The notes: generated by a model not told the origin, from the letters alone. DNA of 8,062 bases from Candidatus Binatia bacterium (GCA_025922795.1 JAICHC010000102.1:1-8062), one strand, 5' to 3'. Shown: positions 1-6,193, counted from the first letter of the stretch. Numbers and translations: made by a program.

Positions 1-107
1 AGATGGTGATACGCACCAATAGCGAGGATAACGCGAGCAGGTTGGCCCAGGCACTTAACAGGATCGTGTCGGTAAAAGAGTATCGCGTTTCGCCTACGGG
101 AGACTAG
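1..107 (+). CDS. C-terminal fragment of a possible MgtC/SapB family protein (5' end outside window)
   Basis: An open frame enters from the left edge (first full codon at position 3) and stops at TAG 105-107. Its last residues read RLAQALNRIVSVKEYRVSPTGD in two adjoining parts: a helix, then a beta strand closing on a PTGD tail. From memory, this 'V.E.RVSPTGD' ending resembles the small C-terminal domain of MgtC/SapB membrane proteins, but only about 34 residues are visible and no membrane part is seen. Translation could not start here, because the only ATG (position 3) would give a peptide too short to be a domain, so this is the 3' end of a longer gene. The stop lies 13 bases before the alcohol dehydrogenase start, so the two could share a transcript. 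The frame is fairly secure, but the family name is a weak inference. Confidence 0.45.
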   Translation, partial: MVIRTNSEDNASRLAQALNRIVSVKEYRVSPTGD

Positions 108-120
108 CCGCGAAAAATCT

Positions 121-1173
121 ATGCTGAGTTACGACGTCGTCGAATGGGGCAAGCCGCTCGAGAAAATCGAGAGACAAACACCGCGCCCGCAGGGTACGCA
201 GGTGCTGGTCAGGCTGAAATACTGCGGCGTGTGCCATAGCGACGTCCATATCCGCGACGGCTACTTCGATCTCGGTGGCGGCAAGCGATTCCACATGAGC
301 GAGCGTGGCATGACGCCGCCGGTGACGCTGGGCCACGAACCTTACGGCACCGTGATTGCCGCGGGCTCGGACGCGGACGATGTGCCGATCGGCGCGGACC
401 GGCTCGTCTATCCGTGGACGGGTTGCGGCAGTTGCGTGCGCTGCGCGGAAGGTTGCGACAATTTTTGCATGACCCCGAGCATGATCGGCATTCAACGACG
501 GGGCGGTTATGCGGATCATCTGCTCGTGCCCCATCCGCGCTACTTGATCGACGCGAGCGGCATTGACCCGGTTTGGGCGGCAATTTTGTCATGCTCCGGG
601 TTGTCCGCCTATTCCGCTGTGTCCAAGTTACAACCGATCCCGCCTGACGAATGGGTTATCATCATGGGCGCGGGCGGTCTCGGGCTTTCCGCGATCGGCA
701 TGCTGCGCGCGCTAGGGCATGAAAAAATCGTCGTGGCGGATATCGACGATCACAAGTTAACAGCGGCTACAGCGGCCGGAGCGGCGGCAACGATTAACAA
801 CCGCGAAGTCAAGGCGCAACAAGAGCTAAAAGATATCACCCTCGGGGCGCTATCGGGCGCGGCTGATTTCGTCGGCAGCCTGGAAACCGCGCAGCTGGCG
901 CTCGGTGCCTTGCGCAAAGGCGGCAAGTTGATTCTGGTCGGTTTGTTCGGCGGCGAGATCCCGCTTTCTATCGCGAGTACGATCCTGCGCGCGATTACAG
1001 TTCAAGGCTCGCACCTCGGCAGGGTCGAAGAATTAAAGTCGGTCGTTGGGCTGGCGCGCGCGGGAAAAATCAAACCGATTCCGATTCAGAAGCGACCGTT
1101 AGCTGAGGTGAGCCGAACGCTGGATGAGTTGAAGGCGGGAGGAATTACTGGGAGAGTAGTCGCACAGATCTAA
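121..1173 (+). CDS. Zinc-dependent NAD(P)-alcohol dehydrogenase (MDR superfamily)
   Basis: This 350-residue protein has the usual length of a medium-chain zinc dehydrogenase, which oxidises an alcohol to an aldehyde or ketone, or the reverse, with a nicotinamide cofactor in the cytosol. The N-terminal GroES-like catalytic domain has the catalytic zinc ligands C38 (in GVCHSD), H72 with E73 (in GHEP) and C158 (in LSCSG). The structural zinc loop is complete: C102, C105, C108 and C116. The Rossmann domain has GAGGLGL at 183-189, with acidic D207 and D209 after the second strand, which favours NAD over NADP. The segment DGYFDLGGGKRFHMSERG (residues 46-63), before GHE, recalls a subgroup of environmental alcohol dehydrogenases and cyclic-alcohol or acyl-CoA-alcohol dehydrogenases. 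The substrate cannot be read from the sequence. There is no clear Shine-Dalgarno at the ATG; a GGGAG lies about 18 bases upstream. The gene follows the preceding stop by 13 bases, so co-transcription is possible. Confidence 0.93.
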   Translation: MLSYDVVEWGKPLEKIERQTPRPQGTQVLVRLKYCGVCHSDVHIRDGYFDLGGGKRFHMSERGMTPPVTLGHEPYGTVIAAGSDADDVPIGADRLVYPWTGCGSCVRCAEGCDNFCMTPSMIGIQRRGGYADHLLVPHPRYLIDASGIDPVWAAILSCSGLSAYSAVSKLQPIPPDEWVIIMGAGGLGLSAIGMLRALGHEKIVVADIDDHKLTAATAAGAAATINNREVKAQQELKDITLGALSGAADFVGSLETAQLALGALRKGGKLILVGLFGGEIPLSIASTILRAITVQGSHLGRVEELKSVVGLARAGKIKPIPIQKRPLAEVSRTLDELKAGGITGRVVAQI

Positions 1174-1318
1174 CGGCAAGGCACTTCGGATGTGTGTGGT
1201 GAGTGTTCGGGGTCACGGTCGGTTCATAGCGCAAGGTTCTTCACTCCAGATCAGGACGACATTTGCCTGGCGTGTCATTCCGAACGATGCTTAATCGAGG
1301 CGCCAGCCGGATGTGAGA

Positions 1319-1672
1319 ATGAACCGGATTGTTCAATTGGCGATCGACTTCATCAGGCCTTTTTGGAGGCTTGCGGGCGACAAGAATTCACCTGACGCGC
1401 CGGTTACCCGAATAAGCGTGCTGGCGAGTGGGAAAATCCTGTTGGACGGCAGGGAAGCGACGGTTTCGGAGGCGAGCCGTGCGCTGGAGCGAACGAAGAC
1501 CCAAAGAGGAACTGTTTGGTACTATCGTGAACACGGCAAAGGTGAGCCGCCACAGGAGGCAATCGAGCTGTTTAAATTGATGGTCGAGAACAATCTTCCA
1601 ATCAGCCTTTCCAGCAAAGCCGATTTTTCGGATTACCTCGACGAACAAGGACAGTCGCGTCCCCGAAAGTAG
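1319..1672 (+). CDS. Small ExbD/TolR-like domain protein without a membrane anchor
   Basis: A protein of about 117 residues (119 from the GTG at 1313, which is the alternative start two codons upstream). The N-terminal 20 residues form an amphipathic helix (IVQLAIDFIRPFWRLAG) that is too polar and short for a clear transmembrane segment. From about residue 30 the pattern is strand (TRISVLASGKILLDGREAT), helix (SEASRALERTK), strand with the signature WYYRE, then EPPQEAIELFKLMVENNLPISLS and a DFSDYLDE tail. The order 'strand-G-x-I-x-L-DG / helix / strand / EPP / helix / LPI.LS' is like the periplasmic domain of ExbD/TolR biopolymer-transport proteins, but the N-terminal membrane helix with its conserved Asp is missing. 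I recall short soil-bacterial hypothetical proteins with the same WYYRE...EPP...LPISLS pattern. Function is unknown; a role in energised transport is not supported, since no ExbB/TonB partner is present. The Shine-Dalgarno is weak. Confidence 0.72.
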   Translation: MNRIVQLAIDFIRPFWRLAGDKNSPDAPVTRISVLASGKILLDGREATVSEASRALERTKTQRGTVWYYREHGKGEPPQEAIELFKLMVENNLPISLSSKADFSDYLDEQGQSRPRK

Positions 1673-1736
1673 TCATAGCCTACCGCGCTAGCCGAGTCGC
1701 AAGTCGCTTTGTCTTCATCTCAACTCTGACTTAACG

Positions 1737-2966
1737 ATGCAAACTAACCCGGGAAATCGTAGTTCAGAACCCTCCTGGTTCTTTCTTGCTCTCGCCGCCG
1801 CTGCGCTGCTGATGGTGACGATGGGGGCGCGGCAGTCGCAAGGGTTGTTTCTGTTCCCGATCGCGGGTTCGACCGGGGCCGGCATCGCGACGGTCAGTTT
1901 TGCCATGGCCGTTGGCCAGTTTGTCTGGGGCGCGGTGCAGCCGGTGAGCGGCGCATTAGCCGATCGTTTCGGCGCGGCGCGCGTGCTGGTCGGCGGCCTG
2001 CTTATTCTTGCTTTGGGATGCGCGCTGACACCGCTGCTCACGTCGAGTTTCGGCCTCGTGCTTACGATCGGTATTCTGACGGCGGTGGGATCGGGGGCGG
2101 GAAGTTTCTCCGTGCTGATCGGCTCGCTGGCGCGGCGGCTGCCGGAACTGCATCGCGGCACAGCCGCGGGAATCATCACGGCAGGAGGTTCGCTCGGGCA
2201 GTTTGTTTTTGCTCCGATCGCGCAGACTTTAATTTCGCTGTGGGACTGGATGGGTGCCATGTGGTCGCTGGGCGCGATCACGTTGGTCGCCCTGCCGCTG
2301 GTGCGGCCGATCGGCGGCCGGGCGGCGGCCGGGGGCACACCGGTTTGGACGGGCCAGGGCGGCATGCGCATGGCGCTGCGCAACGCGTTTCGCGATCGCA
2401 GCTATTTGCTTTTGCACGGCAGCTTCTTGACCTGTGGATTTCATATCGCATTTCTGATCACCCATCTGCCCGGAGAAGTGGATCTTTGCGGCTTGCCGGC
2501 GTCGGTGGCGAGTTGGTCTTTGGCGATTATCGGCCTGGCGAATGTCGCCGGCAGTTTCACCGCCGGCTGGTTGCTCGGCCGCTTCCGCGGTAAGGATGTC
2601 TTGTTTTGGATGTATGCCTCGCGCACGATCCTGATTCTGCTCTATCTTGCCGCGCCGAAGACCGAATGGACTTTCTATCTTCTCGCTGTCGGGCTTGGTT
2701 TCTCCTGGTTGGGCACGGCGCCGCCGACCGCCGGCGTGGTCGGAAAACTCTTTGGGATGCGTTACCTTGCGACGCTCTACGGTATGACGATGCTGTCGCA
2801 CCAAATCGGCGGCTTCTTCGGCGCCTGGATCGGCGGCCTAGCGTTTAGCTATTATGGAAATTATCTGTGGATGTGGTACGCGGACGCGCTGTTTGCGTTG
2901 ATCGCGGCTTTCCTCAATCTGCCGATTCGTGAATCGCGCGTCGAACGAAGCGCGGTGCCGGCCTAA
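1737..2966 (+). CDS. Major facilitator superfamily (MFS) transporter
   Basis: This 409-residue inner-membrane secondary transporter has the usual MFS size and about 12 hydrophobic segments. The first is at roughly 14-36, and the two six-helix halves are joined by a cytoplasmic loop at about 190-222. The loop between helices 2 and 3 has the MFS motif-A-like sequence GALADRFGAARVL (72-84), and the second half repeats it weakly as GRFRGKDVLF (281-290). The segments TAPPTAGVVGKLFG (327-340) and LSHQIGGFFGAWIGG (353-367) are typical of the monocarboxylate/oxalate-formate-antiporter-like branch, so a small organic acid is the most likely class of substrate; this is inference. No Shine-Dalgarno precedes the ATG at 1737, and the gene starts 64 bases after the preceding stop. 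A GC-rich stem-loop covers its stop codon. The transport direction and substrate are not visible. Confidence 0.93.
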   Translation: MQTNPGNRSSEPSWFFLALAAAALLMVTMGARQSQGLFLFPIAGSTGAGIATVSFAMAVGQFVWGAVQPVSGALADRFGAARVLVGGLLILALGCALTPLLTSSFGLVLTIGILTAVGSGAGSFSVLIGSLARRLPELHRGTAAGIITAGGSLGQFVFAPIAQTLISLWDWMGAMWSLGAITLVALPLVRPIGGRAAAGGTPVWTGQGGMRMALRNAFRDRSYLLLHGSFLTCGFHIAFLITHLPGEVDLCGLPASVASWSLAIIGLANVAGSFTAGWLLGRFRGKDVLFWMYASRTILILLYLAAPKTEWTFYLLAVGLGFSWLGTAPPTAGVVGKLFGMRYLATLYGMTMLSHQIGGFFGAWIGGLAFSYYGNYLWMWYADALFALIAAFLNLPIRESRVERSAVPA

Positions 2967-2994
2967 CACCGCGTGACCATTCGATTGTGAATCG
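2951..2994 (+). other. Stem-loops at the 3' end of the MFS gene
   Basis: A 7-bp perfect stem, CGCGGTG (2951-2957) with CACCGCG (2967-2973), encloses a 9-base loop that contains the TAA stop of the transporter gene. A second small hairpin, CGATT-GTG-AATCG, follows at 2982-2994. Neither is followed by a run of T, so this is not a canonical intrinsic terminator. It may slow 3' exonucleases or separate the transporter from the helicase gene 53 bases downstream. The structures are seen directly; the function is inference. Confidence 0.4.
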
Positions 2995-3018
2995 GCGCAC
3001 GTTATGCCATAAAAAACA

Positions 3019-4230
3019 GTGCCCTTCTCCAAGCTCGGACTCTCTCCTAAAGTGGTCGACGGCGTGCGCGCGGCCGGCTATGCCGAACCGACGGCGATTC
3101 AACTGCGTGCGATCCCCCTGATCCTGGAGGGTCGCGACGTTATCGGCTCGGCTCAGACCGGCACGGGAAAGACTGCGGCATTCGCGTTGCCGATGATCTC
3201 CCGCTTGGGGCAGCGCGGCGGACTGCGCGCACTCGTGCTCGAGCCGACGCGCGAGCTTGCGGCGCAGGTCGAAACCGCGATCCGCGATTACGCCCGCTTT
3301 ACCAACTTGCGAACCGTCGTGCTGTACGGCGGCACCGGCTATGGCCGGCAGGATCAGGCGCTGCGTCAGGGCGCAGATATTGTCGTGGCGACGCCCGGGC
3401 GGTTGCTCGATCAGTTGCAGCGCCGCATGCTCAGGCTCGACCGGATCCAACTGCTGGTGCTTGACGAAGCGGATCGCATGTTGGACATGGGGTTCATGCC
3501 GGACGTGCGCAAGATCGTTGAGCGCTGCCCCCGCACGCGCCAGACCATGCTCTTCTCCGCGACTGTTCCGCCGGAGATCGAGCAGCTCTGCCGGTGGGCT
3601 TTGCGCAATCCGCAAGCCATCGAGATCGGCCAGCGCCGTTTGCCGGCCGAGACGGTGACGCATGCTTTGTATCCGGTTGACGTGGCGCAAAAGCAAGATC
3701 TCCTGGAGGAGCTGCTGCGGCGTACCGATTACGATCAGGTGCTGATATTCTGCCGCACGAAAAACGGCGCGGATCGCGTCGCGCGCAAGCTCCATCAGCA
3801 AGACCATGCGGTGGCGGTGTTGCACTCCAGCCGCACTCAGCGCGAGCGCGAAGAGGCGCTTAATGGGTTTCGCAACGGCCGCTACGAAGTCATGGTCGCT
3901 ACGGATATCGCTGCGCGGGGTATCGACGTCCAGCAAATCAGCCACGTCATCAATTTCGACGTGCCCCATCATCCGGAAGATTACGTTCACCGCATCGGCC
4001 GCACCGGTCGCGCCCAAACGGTCGGCGACGCCTTCACGATCATGACGGCGGAAGATCTTCAGGAAGTGGCCGCGATCGAGCACTTCATCGGCCAGAAAAT
4101 TCCACGGGTCAAGTTAGAGGGCTTCAACTACGCCTATAGCCGTTTGCTCGACCCCAATCCAAAACCGGTCTTCGGCGGAAGCCGCTCGGCAAACCGGCGA
4201 TCCTATGGCGCCGGACGGCGCCGCTGGTAG
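3019..4230 (+). CDS. rhlE: DEAD-box ATP-dependent RNA helicase, RhlE-type
   Basis: This 403-residue enzyme unwinds short RNA duplexes with ATP and acts in ribosome assembly and RNA turnover. All core motifs are present in order: Q motif (F3 ... Q28), motif I AQTGTGKT (45-52), Ia PTREL (76-80), GG (104-105), Ib TPGR (125-128), II DEAD (149-152), III SAT (180-182), IV VLIFCRT (241-247), V ATDIAARGID (294-303) and VI HRIGRTGRA (324-332). The opening FSKLGLSPKVVDGVRAAGY and the HHPEDYVHRIGRTGRA region fit RhlE better than SrmB, DbpA or DeaD. The C-terminal tail after motif VI is short (about 70 residues) and ends in a small basic stretch (NRRSYGAGRRRW) that may hold RNA. The start must be GTG 3019, because an in-frame TAA lies at 3010-3012; no Shine-Dalgarno is visible. 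Residues 271-273 (SRT) depart from the common N-R/K-S. Confidence 0.95.
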   Translation: MPFSKLGLSPKVVDGVRAAGYAEPTAIQLRAIPLILEGRDVIGSAQTGTGKTAAFALPMISRLGQRGGLRALVLEPTRELAAQVETAIRDYARFTNLRTVVLYGGTGYGRQDQALRQGADIVVATPGRLLDQLQRRMLRLDRIQLLVLDEADRMLDMGFMPDVRKIVERCPRTRQTMLFSATVPPEIEQLCRWALRNPQAIEIGQRRLPAETVTHALYPVDVAQKQDLLEELLRRTDYDQVLIFCRTKNGADRVARKLHQQDHAVAVLHSSRTQREREEALNGFRNGRYEVMVATDIAARGIDVQQISHVINFDVPHHPEDYVHRIGRTGRAQTVGDAFTIMTAEDLQEVAAIEHFIGQKIPRVKLEGFNYAYSRLLDPNPKPVFGGSRSANRRSYGAGRRRW

Positions 4231-4278
4231 CGCGTGCCGGAGACGGATCCGTTGGCGAGCCGTGAAGAATCAAAAGAT

Positions 4279-4370
4279 GTCATTCTGAGCAGCGTTGCGA
4301 GGGAAAATTTGTTTTTGCGATCGTGCGCCGTTGAATAAAACAGCTCCTTCGTCTGCGGCTCCGGATGACC
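4279..4370. repeat. Imperfect palindromic intergenic repeat (REP/MITE-like)
   Basis: The left arm begins GTCATTCTGAGCAGCG at 4279. The right arm at 4344-4370 reads, on the opposite strand, GGTCATCCGGAGCCGC followed by AGACGAAGGAG. The arms match at most positions over about 25 bases, with a few mismatches and a one-base offset, and flank a roughly 40-base A/T-richer centre. The opening GTCATTC[TC]GAGC is a motif I have seen as a dispersed intergenic repeat in many environmental bacterial genomes. The element fills most of the gap between the helicase and the PAS gene and brings an ATG at 4365 into the PAS frame. No transposase is present, so if mobile it is non-autonomous. Confidence 0.6.
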
Positions 4371-4401
4371 CTGATAAATGCTCGAAGATTTGAGAAACCT
4401 T

Positions 4402-4432
4402 TTTCAATCGAATTCGAAAAATCACTTATACT
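4402..4432 (+). promoter_or_regulatory. Weak candidate promoter for the PAS gene
   Basis: TATACT at 4427-4432 is a good -10 match. A poor -35 candidate, TTTCAA, lies at 4402-4407 with 19-base spacing. The segment is A/T-rich compared with its surroundings and lies after the palindromic repeat. If used, transcription would start near 4439-4441, just upstream of the TTG at 4443, which argues that the PAS protein does not begin at the ATG at 4365. Confidence 0.35.
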
Positions 4433-4442
4433 GGGCCCATCA

Positions 4443-4859
4443 TTGAATTTAGAAGATTTCGTGCAGGTCGCCGCGGATGCGATCGTCGCTGCCGCCGCCG
4501 ATGGGAAAATTATTTTATGGAATCCGGCGGCAACGCGGCTGTTCGGCTTCACGGCCGAGGAGGCGCTTGGCCAGTCACTCGATCTGATCATCCCGGAACG
4601 TCTGCGCGCGCGCCACTGGGAAGGCTATTGCCAGGTGATGGCGACAGGCCGTACCAAATACGGCTCGGAGGTGCTACGCGTCCCGGCGCAGCACAAGGAC
4701 GGCAAGACATTGTCCATCGCGTTTACCGTCAGTTTATTGGATGCACCGAATGGTGCGGGCCGTATCATCAGCGCGATCATCCGAGACGAGACAACGCGAT
4801 GGAACGAAGAACGAGATCTGCGCCGACGGCTCGCTGAGCTGGAACAGCGGACCAAGTAA
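4443..4859 (+). CDS. Stand-alone PAS-domain sensor protein
   Basis: A small cytosolic protein made almost entirely of one PAS fold. Seen are the opening helix (FVQVAADAIVAA), the strand and Asp/Gly turn (ADGKIILWNP), the hallmark WNPAATRLFGF, the helix EEALGQSLDLIIPERLRARHWEGY, then the PAC-like strands around LRVPAQHKDGKTLSIAFTVSLL and IISAIIRDET. A charged helix (RWNEERDLRRRLAELEQRTK, the last 20 residues) ends it and could be a coiled-coil dimer or partner interface. There is no kinase, GGDEF or other output domain, so it would have to signal by protein contact; a ligand or cofactor cannot be told. The frame is open back to ATG 4365, but that ATG lies in the repeat arm. I chose TTG 4443, giving a 139-residue protein, because the PAS fold starts just after it; GTG 4461, with AGAAG before it, is an alternative. 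The stop faces the TctC gene. Confidence 0.82.
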   Translation: MNLEDFVQVAADAIVAAAADGKIILWNPAATRLFGFTAEEALGQSLDLIIPERLRARHWEGYCQVMATGRTKYGSEVLRVPAQHKDGKTLSIAFTVSLLDAPNGAGRIISAIIRDETTRWNEERDLRRRLAELEQRTK

Positions 4860-4964
4860 GACCGATTATTATCCGCTGCCGATCCGCACAAACAACCGCG
4901 CACAATCTGCAGAGGATGACGAAGTGGCTCCTCGCGTACCAATCTTAACGGCGCACGCGCGCCG

Positions 4965-5000
4965 GCTTTGGCAGGTTGTGTTTCGGCAACCTGCCAAAGC
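4965..5000. terminator. Long perfect hairpin between convergent genes (possible bidirectional terminator)
   Basis: GCTTTGGCAGGTTG (4965-4978) pairs perfectly with CAACCTGCCAAAGC (4987-5000) across an 8-base loop, and GCGC blocks outside can add about four more pairs with a small bulge. It lies 105 bases after the PAS stop and 11 bases beyond the stop of the minus-strand binding-protein gene. Neither strand has a clear T run after the stem, so it is not a textbook intrinsic terminator. A two-way transcription barrier or mRNA 3'-end stabiliser is the best inference from its place. Confidence 0.55.
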
Positions 5001-5011
5001 GCGCCGCAAGG

Positions 5012-6061
5012 TTACTGCGTAAATAGCTTTTTGATTTGGGCGACCACTTCAGGCGGCTGATTCATGACCTCCTTGGCCATGCCTTGCAGCTTTTCGCCGG
5101 TCAAAGGAGTGACGTCAATGCGCATTTTTTTCGCTTCGGCAATCAAGTCGGGGTCCTTGACGACTTTTTCGTGGGCCGCGCGCAACGTTGCAACCCGGTC
5201 CGCAGGCGTGCCTGGGGGTGCCAGCAACGGCCGAGCCCACTCGCCGCCTTGCAGCATGGCTTCGGCTACTCGGCGTTTGGTGGGCGGGGTTTTAAATTCG
5301 TCCATCAGCTCGTAAATGGTCGGCGCCTCCTCCACCCGCGGATCTCGCTTACGACCGCTCTGCGCGAGGAAGCGAACGAACTTGCTCTTCATCCACGTCA
5401 GAAACGGCTCGCGTCCATAATAGGTCGAGATCGTCAAACCCATGCATTGAACCTCGCCGCGTTCAAGCGCGATGGCGATCTCGCTGCTGCCGGGATAGCC
5501 GGTGACATGTTGGATGCGCGCGTCGATGGTTTCTTCCAGGATCTTTGACATGACGTAGTCCGAGCTGCCGACGCCCGTCGAGCCGCACCTGGGCGTCACT
5601 TTTTGCTTGACAATCTCGCTCATCGATTTAAACGGCGCATCGGTGCGGGCAAAGATCATCATGTCGTCGTTTTCCAATGAGCCGATCCAGTTGAATTTCG
5701 GCAAATCGAATTTCACCTCCTTTTGCCCGGAAAGCTGGGTGAGATAAAAATTGTTGTGGGGGGCGAGCAGAGTCAAGCCGTCCGGTTTCGCCACGCCCCA
5801 GACATAATTCGCCGCTGTCACGGATCCGGCACCCGGCATGTTCTGCACGACCAGGTCGGGATTACCCGGAATATATTTGCCCATGTGCCGAGCGAGCAAG
5901 CGCGCGGCGCGGTCATAGCCGCCGCCGGAGCTCAAGCCGACTACGATGCGAATTTGTTTCCCCTTAAAATAAGCTTCCTGCGCGTGCAGGTTCTGGCCGG
6001 TACCTATTCGCAACAATGCGAACCCGAACGCGGCAGTTAACAATATGGTTTTTAACTTCAT
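5012..6061 (-). CDS. TctC/Bug-family periplasmic solute-binding protein of a tripartite tricarboxylate transporter
   Basis: This 349-residue protein is of the extracytoplasmic binding-protein class that captures carboxylates (citrate-like, dicarboxylate, aromatic acids or related compounds) for a TctA/TctB permease. Residues 1-27 are a Sec signal peptide: basic KLK, hydrophobic ILLTAAFGFALL, probable cleavage after LHA before QEA. The mature part shows family marks: IRIVVGLSSGGGYDRAARLLARHMGKYIPG (37-66, spanning two strands and the ligand loop), NMPGAGS (74-80), PDGLTLL (93-99), GYPGSSEIAIALERGEVQC (188-206) and APPGTPADRVATLRAA (281-296). AGGAGG sits six bases before the ATG, and a good promoter lies upstream. 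No TctA or TctB is nearby, as is common for this expanded family in proteobacteria, so the protein probably works with a permease encoded elsewhere. The ligand is unknown. Confidence 0.93.
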   Translation of the reverse strand: MKLKTILLTAAFGFALLRIGTGQNLHAQEAYFKGKQIRIVVGLSSGGGYDRAARLLARHMGKYIPGNPDLVVQNMPGAGSVTAANYVWGVAKPDGLTLLAPHNNFYLTQLSGQKEVKFDLPKFNWIGSLENDDMMIFARTDAPFKSMSEIVKQKVTPRCGSTGVGSSDYVMSKILEETIDARIQHVTGYPGSSEIAIALERGEVQCMGLTISTYYGREPFLTWMKSKFVRFLAQSGRKRDPRVEEAPTIYELMDEFKTPPTKRRVAEAMLQGGEWARPLLAPPGTPADRVATLRAAHEKVVKDPDLIAEAKKMRIDVTPLTGEKLQGMAKEVMNQPPEVVAQIKKLFTQ

Positions 6062-6066
6062 TCAAT

Positions 6067-6072
6067 CCTCCT
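6067..6072 (-). promoter_or_regulatory. Consensus Shine-Dalgarno of the TctC-family gene
   Basis: On the minus strand AGGAGG is followed by five bases and the ATG start. This is the strongest ribosome binding site in the window and fixes the start of the binding protein, in agreement with the signal peptide beginning at MKLK. Confidence 0.8.
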
Positions 6073-6102
6073 GTTACCGCGGCTTTGCACCACGGCGCTC
6101 AA

Positions 6103-6130
6103 ATCATAGTTATTTGCCGGCTCTTTTCAA
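6103..6130 (-). promoter_or_regulatory. Sigma70-like promoter of the TctC-family gene
   Basis: On the minus strand TTGAAA (plus 6125-6130) and TATGAT (plus 6103-6108) are 16 bases apart, each one mismatch from consensus. Transcription would start near 6096, leaving a leader of about 35 bases that contains the Shine-Dalgarno. CCGGC (6117-6121) and GCCGG (6134-6138) flank the -35 box as a dyad and could be an operator. Confidence 0.6.
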
Positions 6131-6162
6131 TGGGCCGGAAAGAAAAAGATCGCTGCCGGCTC
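6116..6162. promoter_or_regulatory. Repeated GCCGGC blocks in the divergent promoter region (possible operator)
   Basis: The 8-mer GCCGGCTC occurs at 6116-6123 and again at 6155-6162, and GCCGG occurs between them at 6134-6138. The first and middle blocks form an inverted pair, CCGGC/GCCGG, with a 12-base gap over the -35 box of the minus-strand promoter, and the last block abuts the TTGACA of the plus-strand promoter. This is a plausible place for one regulator to control both genes, but GCCGGC is a common word in GC-rich DNA and no regulator gene is adjacent. Confidence 0.3.
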
Positions 6163-6164
6163 GG

Positions 6165-6193
6165 TTGACAGGTTATGACCCGCGAGTGATATT
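6165..6193 (+). promoter_or_regulatory. Sigma70-like promoter of the small-protein gene at 6298
   Basis: A perfect TTGACA (6165-6170) is followed after 17 bases by GATATT (6188-6193), four of six to the -10 consensus. Transcription would start near 6200 and leave a leader of about 100 bases before the ATG at 6298. It is divergent from the binding-protein promoter, with about 34 bases between the two -35 boxes. Confidence 0.55.

Noticed and set aside
1192..1395. A 67-codon cysteine-rich frame with CxxC pairs that resembles a tiny zinc-binding protein
   Set aside because: It overlaps the better-supported ExbD-like gene in another frame, begins at a GTG without a ribosome site and passes through a repeat-like segment; the cysteines are probably chance.
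1715..2383. A 222-codon open frame on the minus strand within the MFS gene
   Set aside because: Proline-, serine- and arginine-rich shadow of a clear transporter gene; no domain or start signals.
2914..4083. A 389-codon open frame on the minus strand opposite the helicase gene
   Set aside because: It lies almost wholly antisense to a helicase with every motif intact. It has no recognisable domain, and a His/Arg/Gln-rich composition typical of antisense frames in GC-rich DNA.
4207..4252. GGCGCC-GGAC-GGCGCC and ACGGATCCGT palindromes at the helicase 3' end as a terminator
   Set aside because: The first is inside the coding sequence, both are short, and no T-run follows; chance in GC-rich DNA is sufficient.
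4741..5022. A 93-codon plus-strand frame running from the PAS gene through the hairpin
   Set aside because: It has no domain, reads through the hairpin and into the end of the convergent gene, and overlaps the PAS coding frame.
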